Shown: one piece after another, positions 61,747 through 64,000 of the stretch
Layout of the letters: each line of letters begins with the position of its first letter
How positions within the stretch are numbered: position 1 is the stretch's first letter
Assembly (NCBI RefSeq): GCF_000759535.1
Contig: NZ_CP009455.1
Span: forward strand, 2,046,001-2,110,000
DNA length: 64,000 nucleotides
Reading direction: 5' to 3'
Origin: Pseudomonas cremoricolorata
GTDB taxonomy: Bacteria; Pseudomonadota; Gammaproteobacteria; Pseudomonadales; Pseudomonadaceae
Position numbers and translations under genes: made by a program
The notes under the pieces: model-generated
Told to the model about the DNA's origin: nothing
The model's input: only the letters and a program-made list of their open reading frames with translations
The model's database searches: none

Positions 61747-64000
61747 TTAAAAGTCCTCTAGAGGTTGCAGCTTGGTTATGTCGGTTGGGTCCCAAAACCA
61801 AGTGCCCGCTTTAAACACCAGGGGCTCAGGAGCTCCAGGTTGAGTCAACATCAGGCCAGGTTGTCGCACGGAGTCAGGAAAGTAGGCATACTCAAGTTTG
61901 ACTTTCGCAAACTGATGCATTTGAATCGACCAGCCACACTCTTCACTCGTGGATCCCAAAGAGGTGACTAGGCATTCCTGACGATAATTAATAGGATTGA
62001 AACCGGAATAGATGATAGGTCCTTTGATAGCACGGATTGTCTTGTCGTGATAATAAAAAGATAATCGTGTCTGAAATCGCTCTCCCGGCAGGCCATCTAT
62101 CCCCGGGAGTCGGCAATGAATGCGTAATGTGCCTACTGAATCTCCAGATCTTTGCTCCCATGCCACTGCGAGGCGTGGCCGGTGGTATAAGCAGTAGACC
62201 GCTTCCAATTCTTGTGCATTGGTATAGCGGCTGTAGTTTATTCCCCAAGCGCTGTGCTTGAGCCAAATCTCTACAGGTCCGTGTTTAACCAAGTCAGCAC
62301 CCACTGCGAATAGCACGATAGCTACCACCGCAGCGAAAGCCACAATTGCCCATGCGCCCGCACTTAGGCCAAGAACTAGCACTCGACCCGCAGTGCTCGC
62401 CATTGTTGCGGCTGAAGCCATAGCACCTGCCCGCGTTGCCACAGCAAGAACACCACCTGCCAATGCCGATTCCAGCAGAAATAATCCTTGTTCTCTGTTG
62501 CTGACGCTAAATGCGCTAATGGCTTTCGATAGGTCGCCTATTGCTACAAGTCCAGCTCCAATAGCACCTAAAGTAGCTACGCTTCTTTTCGAAGCGATGA
62601 TCTTGGCTCCGTCGTTCGGCGGCTTAATTCCTTGGATACGTAATTTGACAGCTGCGATGCTCGCACTGACTTCTATCGATGAGGCAATTAGCGCGGTGAT
62701 GGCACCCAGCAAAGCGAACCCAGCACCTAACCTATCGCTGGCTGTATTCGCATCTTTCAACGCATTCCTCATCCCCACAACAGCCAAATACCCCCCCAAT
62801 CCCACAAACAAATGCCCCGCCGGCTCCCGCATTCGTTTCACCGCATTCATGAACGGATTCCCCTCCAGTTCCATCGCCCGTGGCGGCGGTAGCGCCGGTC
62901 GATCCTTGGGCGGACTGTCGATTTCGTGGTAGCTGGTCTCGCCGACCTTGACCCATTCATAGAGGGGGATTCGGACAGTCAAGTCGAACTGGGTGATCTT
63001 CGGCGTCGGTACTTTCCAGCCTTGCGCTCTAGCGGTTTCCAGGCTTTGGTGGCCCTGGAACTCATAAGCGGCCCGTTGCAGGTCTGCCAGGTTCATTTCG
63101 TACCGGACCAGAGTGACGTTGGCCCTGATCTCCATCACATGCCGCAAGCGGGGTATCAGCACGTCCGCGCGTTTGGCCGCGGGTATCGCTTGCAGCAGAC
63201 CGATCAGGGCGTTGGTGGCCGGGGTGATGGCATGTTCTTCCATGAAGGCGTCCAGCACCTGGAAGACATTCTTGGCCAGCCCCCCGGCACTGTCGCGCAA
63301 GCGATCGAGGAGGGTCTCACTGCCATTGGCCAGCGCCAGCCAATAGGGGCTGCTGTCCACGGGCATGTCGATCAGCTGGGCCAGCATCTGCGTGCCGCGC
63401 TGGGTGTGCACCAGGGCGCCGATACACTGGAAAACCGCCTGTTCGTAGGCACGGGCCGTGGGGATCACGCGGGTATCGAAGCAGCGCAGCGCCTTGCCCA
63501 GCAGCTTGACCGGATTCATTAGCGCCACCCAGGCGATGGCGTCGTTCACCGCCAGGGCGATGGTTTGATCGAAGGCGTTGATGCGCTCGGCGTACTCGGC
63601 CGGAAATGCCATGGCGTCAGTGTATTTGACGAGCTTTTTCTGCCGGATCAGCGCATTGGCTCCCTCTTCGGAATAAGCAGCCTGCTTGTGCATGGCCTCG
63701 AAGTAGTTGCTGATGAGCGTCGCGCTCTGCAGGGCGTGGGCATTCTGGCCGGCATACTTCGTCTTGCGCTCCACCGCGCTGCTGACCAGGTAATGCAGCT
63801 CGCTGGCAATGCCGATGGGATCGGGCAGGGCAACGGCCAGCGGCGTGATATCGCGGCGTCCGTAGAGTCCGGCATGGAGGCCCTGGATGATGGCGTTGTA
63901 GTCAGGTGCGGTGTTGGGAAACTGGGTTTCGCTCCACTCGAAGTGCCTGGGCGTGCTGTAGCCTCTGGGCACCAGTTCCGGGGTGGCATTGCCGACCAGC
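61747..64000 (-). CDS. T6SS effector, BTH_I2691/VasX-like pore-forming family (N-terminus outside window)
   Basis: About 751 residues are present and the frame is open to the window edge, so the N-terminus is missing; a GTG at 63972 is internal. A helical central region (about 1-340 of the visible part) is followed by several long hydrophobic segments (about 385-580: HLFVGLGGYLAVVGM, GAITALIASSIEV, VLVLGLSAGAWAIVAFAAVV) and a soluble C-terminus. This is the plan of VasX-like membrane-permeabilising T6SS toxins. The 3' third (to about 62760) is A/T richer than the rest. Confidence 0.82.
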   Translation of the reverse strand, partial: LVGNATPELVPRGYSTPRHFEWSETQFPNTAPDYNAIIQGLHAGLYGRRDITPLAVALPDPIGIASELHYLVSSAVERKTKYAGQNAHALQSATLISNYFEAMHKQAAYSEEGANALIRQKKLVKYTDAMAFPAEYAERINAFDQTIALAVNDAIAWVALMNPVKLLGKALRCFDTRVIPTARAYEQAVFQCIGALVHTQRGTQMLAQLIDMPVDSSPYWLALANGSETLLDRLRDSAGGLAKNVFQVLDAFMEEHAITPATNALIGLLQAIPAAKRADVLIPRLRHVMEIRANVTLVRYEMNLADLQRAAYEFQGHQSLETARAQGWKVPTPKITQFDLTVRIPLYEWVKVGETSYHEIDSPPKDRPALPPPRAMELEGNPFMNAVKRMREPAGHLFVGLGGYLAVVGMRNALKDANTASDRLGAGFALLGAITALIASSIEVSASIAAVKLRIQGIKPPNDGAKIIASKRSVATLGAIGAGLVAIGDLSKAISAFSVSNREQGLFLLESALAGGVLAVATRAGAMASAATMASTAGRVLVLGLSAGAWAIVAFAAVVAIVLFAVGADLVKHGPVEIWLKHSAWGINYSRYTNAQELEAVYCLYHRPRLAVAWEQRSGDSVGTLRIHCRLPGIDGLPGERFQTRLSFYYHDKTIRAIKGPIIYSGFNPINYRQECLVTSLGSTSEECGWSIQMHQFAKVKLEYAYFPDSVRQPGLMLTQPGAPEPLVFKAGTWFWDPTDITKLQPLEDF

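Overview
The window is chromosomal DNA of a Pseudomonas, most likely of the P. putida group. Reasons: G+C of about 65% with very G/C-rich third codon positions; the order glyA - PAS/GGDEF/EAL protein - ettA - gdhA ... ispB/rplU - rpmA - obgE - proB - creA, which I know from P. putida; Pseudomonas-type REP palindromes (4205-4251, 22354-22402); a pseudomonad-type HolD beside rimI; and FecI/FecR/TonB-receptor iron systems. Nothing looks like a plasmid, prophage, CRISPR array or intact insertion sequence.

Layout. 1-2.8 kb: 3' end of a CstA/BtsT pyruvate-type transporter, its YbdD/YjiX partner and the G3E GTPase YjiA. 2.8-4.0 kb: a stand-alone alpha-oxoamine synthase family enzyme of unknown product. 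4.3-22.3 kb: metabolic and regulatory genes (glyA, a large c-di-GMP enzyme, ettA, gdhA, a Gre-like factor, DUF4105 and DUF3015 envelope proteins, a Lon-like protease, yqhA, fklB, a small gene behind a Fur-box-like site, yjdM). 22.4-27.3 kb: the conserved ispB / rplU-rpmA-obgE-proB-creA block, with two good divergent sigma70 promoters. 27.4-32.2 kb: mksF-mksE-mksB condensin operon without the mksG/jetD nuclease. 32.3-34.4 kb: holD-rimI and a lipoprotein.

34.4-46.8 kb is an iron-uptake block: two complete cell-surface signalling sets (ECF sigma, FecR, STN-containing TonB receptor), a third FecR without its own sigma factor, a tRNA-Met with a near-consensus promoter, and two MFS exporters (one Fsr-like). 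Fur-box-like sequences lie upstream of both sigma genes. 46.9-54.5 kb: a flavoprotein, an HDAC-like deacetylase, an acetyltransferase, tesB, a HAD hydrolase and a FecBCD-type ABC importer preceded by repeated TGTAAY motifs. 54.6-60.8 kb: a membrane gene coupled to an M48 protease, an AraC regulator, and divergent eptA and PAP2 genes, probably for lipid A/envelope modification. 60.8-64 kb: a DUF6708 protein directly downstream of a BTH_I2691/VasX-like T6SS effector that runs off the window. The effector C-terminus and its partner are clearly lower in G+C than the rest, which suggests a swapped toxin-immunity module.

Product names come from reading the protein sequences against families I know; no database search was run. 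Promoter and operator calls are by eye.
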